Source: Arthrobacter sp. B2a2-09 (GTDB lineage Bacteria; Actinomycetota; Actinomycetes; Actinomycetales; Micrococcaceae). Taken from it: DNA of 64,000 nt. The notes under the pieces are model-generated. The model made no database searches. It was given only the letters and a program-made list of their open reading frames with translations, and was not told the DNA's origin. The position numbers were made by a program, and so were the translations under genes. The stretch lies in assembly GCF_027587375.1 (NCBI RefSeq), contig NZ_JAMXIC010000009.1, positions 62,001-126,000 of the forward strand, in the 5' to 3' direction. This document shows positions 63,885-64,000 of this stretch, piece by piece (position 1 is the first letter of the stretch; every line of letters begins with the position of its first letter).

Positions 63885-63906
63885 CGGTCGAACAGGTGGG
63901 TCCGGG

Positions 63907-64000
63907 TCAGTTGACCGGGCCGGTGAACTTTTCGCCCGGGCCCTTGCCCGGCTCGTCCGGGATCAGGGAAGCTTCGCGGAACGCAAGCTGCAGGGAGCGG
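63907..64000 (-). CDS. DUF1844-like protein, C-terminal fragment
   Basis: The leftward frame enters from the right edge and ends RSLQLAFREAS, then LIPDEPGKGPGEKFTGPVN. The first part resembles the end of DUF1844 proteins, small helical proteins often encoded next to infC. Only 31 codons are visible, so the assignment is tentative. Confidence 0.5.
   Translation of the reverse strand, partial: RSLQLAFREASLIPDEPGKGPGEKFTGPVN

Overview
The window is a chromosomal segment of a high-GC actinobacterium, almost certainly a member of the Micrococcaceae (Arthrobacter/Paenarthrobacter/Pseudarthrobacter group). This rests on GC-rich codon use, frequent GTG/TTG starts, actinobacterial gene order (rimP-nusA-ylxR-infB-rbfA-truB-ribF-rpsO-pnp; dapB-dapA-rnj-ftsK-pgsA-pncC-clgR-recA-recX-miaB-miaA-dapF-hflX-lexA; hisC-hisB-hisH-priA) and LexA boxes of the CGAA(C/T)-N4-GTTC type. 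The genus is inferred from layout and protein character; no search was run.

Layout. 1-680: 5' end of a leftward ABC-transporter ATPase gene under a palindromic operator, then about 550 bp without genes that is rich in inverted repeats. 680-7723: proS, a TauE/SafE permease, a PLP decarboxylase, and leftward genes for an APH(6)-type kinase, a VIT-family carrier and a DUF4439 protein. 7849-22385: the translation/RNA block rimP, nusA, ylxR, infB, rbfA, a guanine-deaminase-like gene, a leftward aminotransferase, truB, two small membrane proteins, ribF, a tryptophan 2,3-dioxygenase gene, rpsO and pnp. 22540-24820: an M16 peptidase, a DUF1579 protein and a small ABM-like protein. 24909-32842: molybdenum-cofactor locus, with moaD and moaA leftward and, divergently, a two-component system, a membrane-anchored sulfite-oxidase-fold molybdoenzyme, moeA, moaC, mog and moaE in overlapping order. 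32970-37620: dapB and dapA, separated by a small accessory patch (TPR-like protein, orphan PASTA protein, membrane protein, truncated DUF222 gene with a LexA box, nitrilase-family amidohydrolase). 37648-46860: rnj, ftsK, pgsA, pncC, clgR-like regulator, MarR regulator, DUF3046, recA, recX. 46990-57943: secreted lytic-transglycosylase-like protein, miaB, miaA, dapF, 16S rRNA methyltransferase, hflX with an upstream mini-ORF, a DinG-type helicase, lexA and a divergent LysM division-inhibitor candidate. 58032-62429: histidine genes hisC, hisB, hisH, priA and an SseB-like protein. 62488-64000: an MFS transporter and the 3' end of a leftward DUF1844-like gene.

Cross-cutting observations. At least 18 start codons (including one mini-ORF) lie 6-7 nt after a TANNNT hexamer, a strong signature of leaderless transcription. 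It was used to choose several starts. SOS control is written across the window: LexA boxes precede recA, lexA/LysM and a truncated DUF222 gene, the last with the box filling the -35/-10 spacer exactly. The most novel candidate is the hflX leader: a leaderless six-codon ORF followed by an attenuator-like hairpin with a T-run. Other points to check are a triplicated 10-residue motif at the MoaC N terminus, 16-bp tandem arrays at two convergent gene junctions, and several large inverted-repeat intergenic elements.
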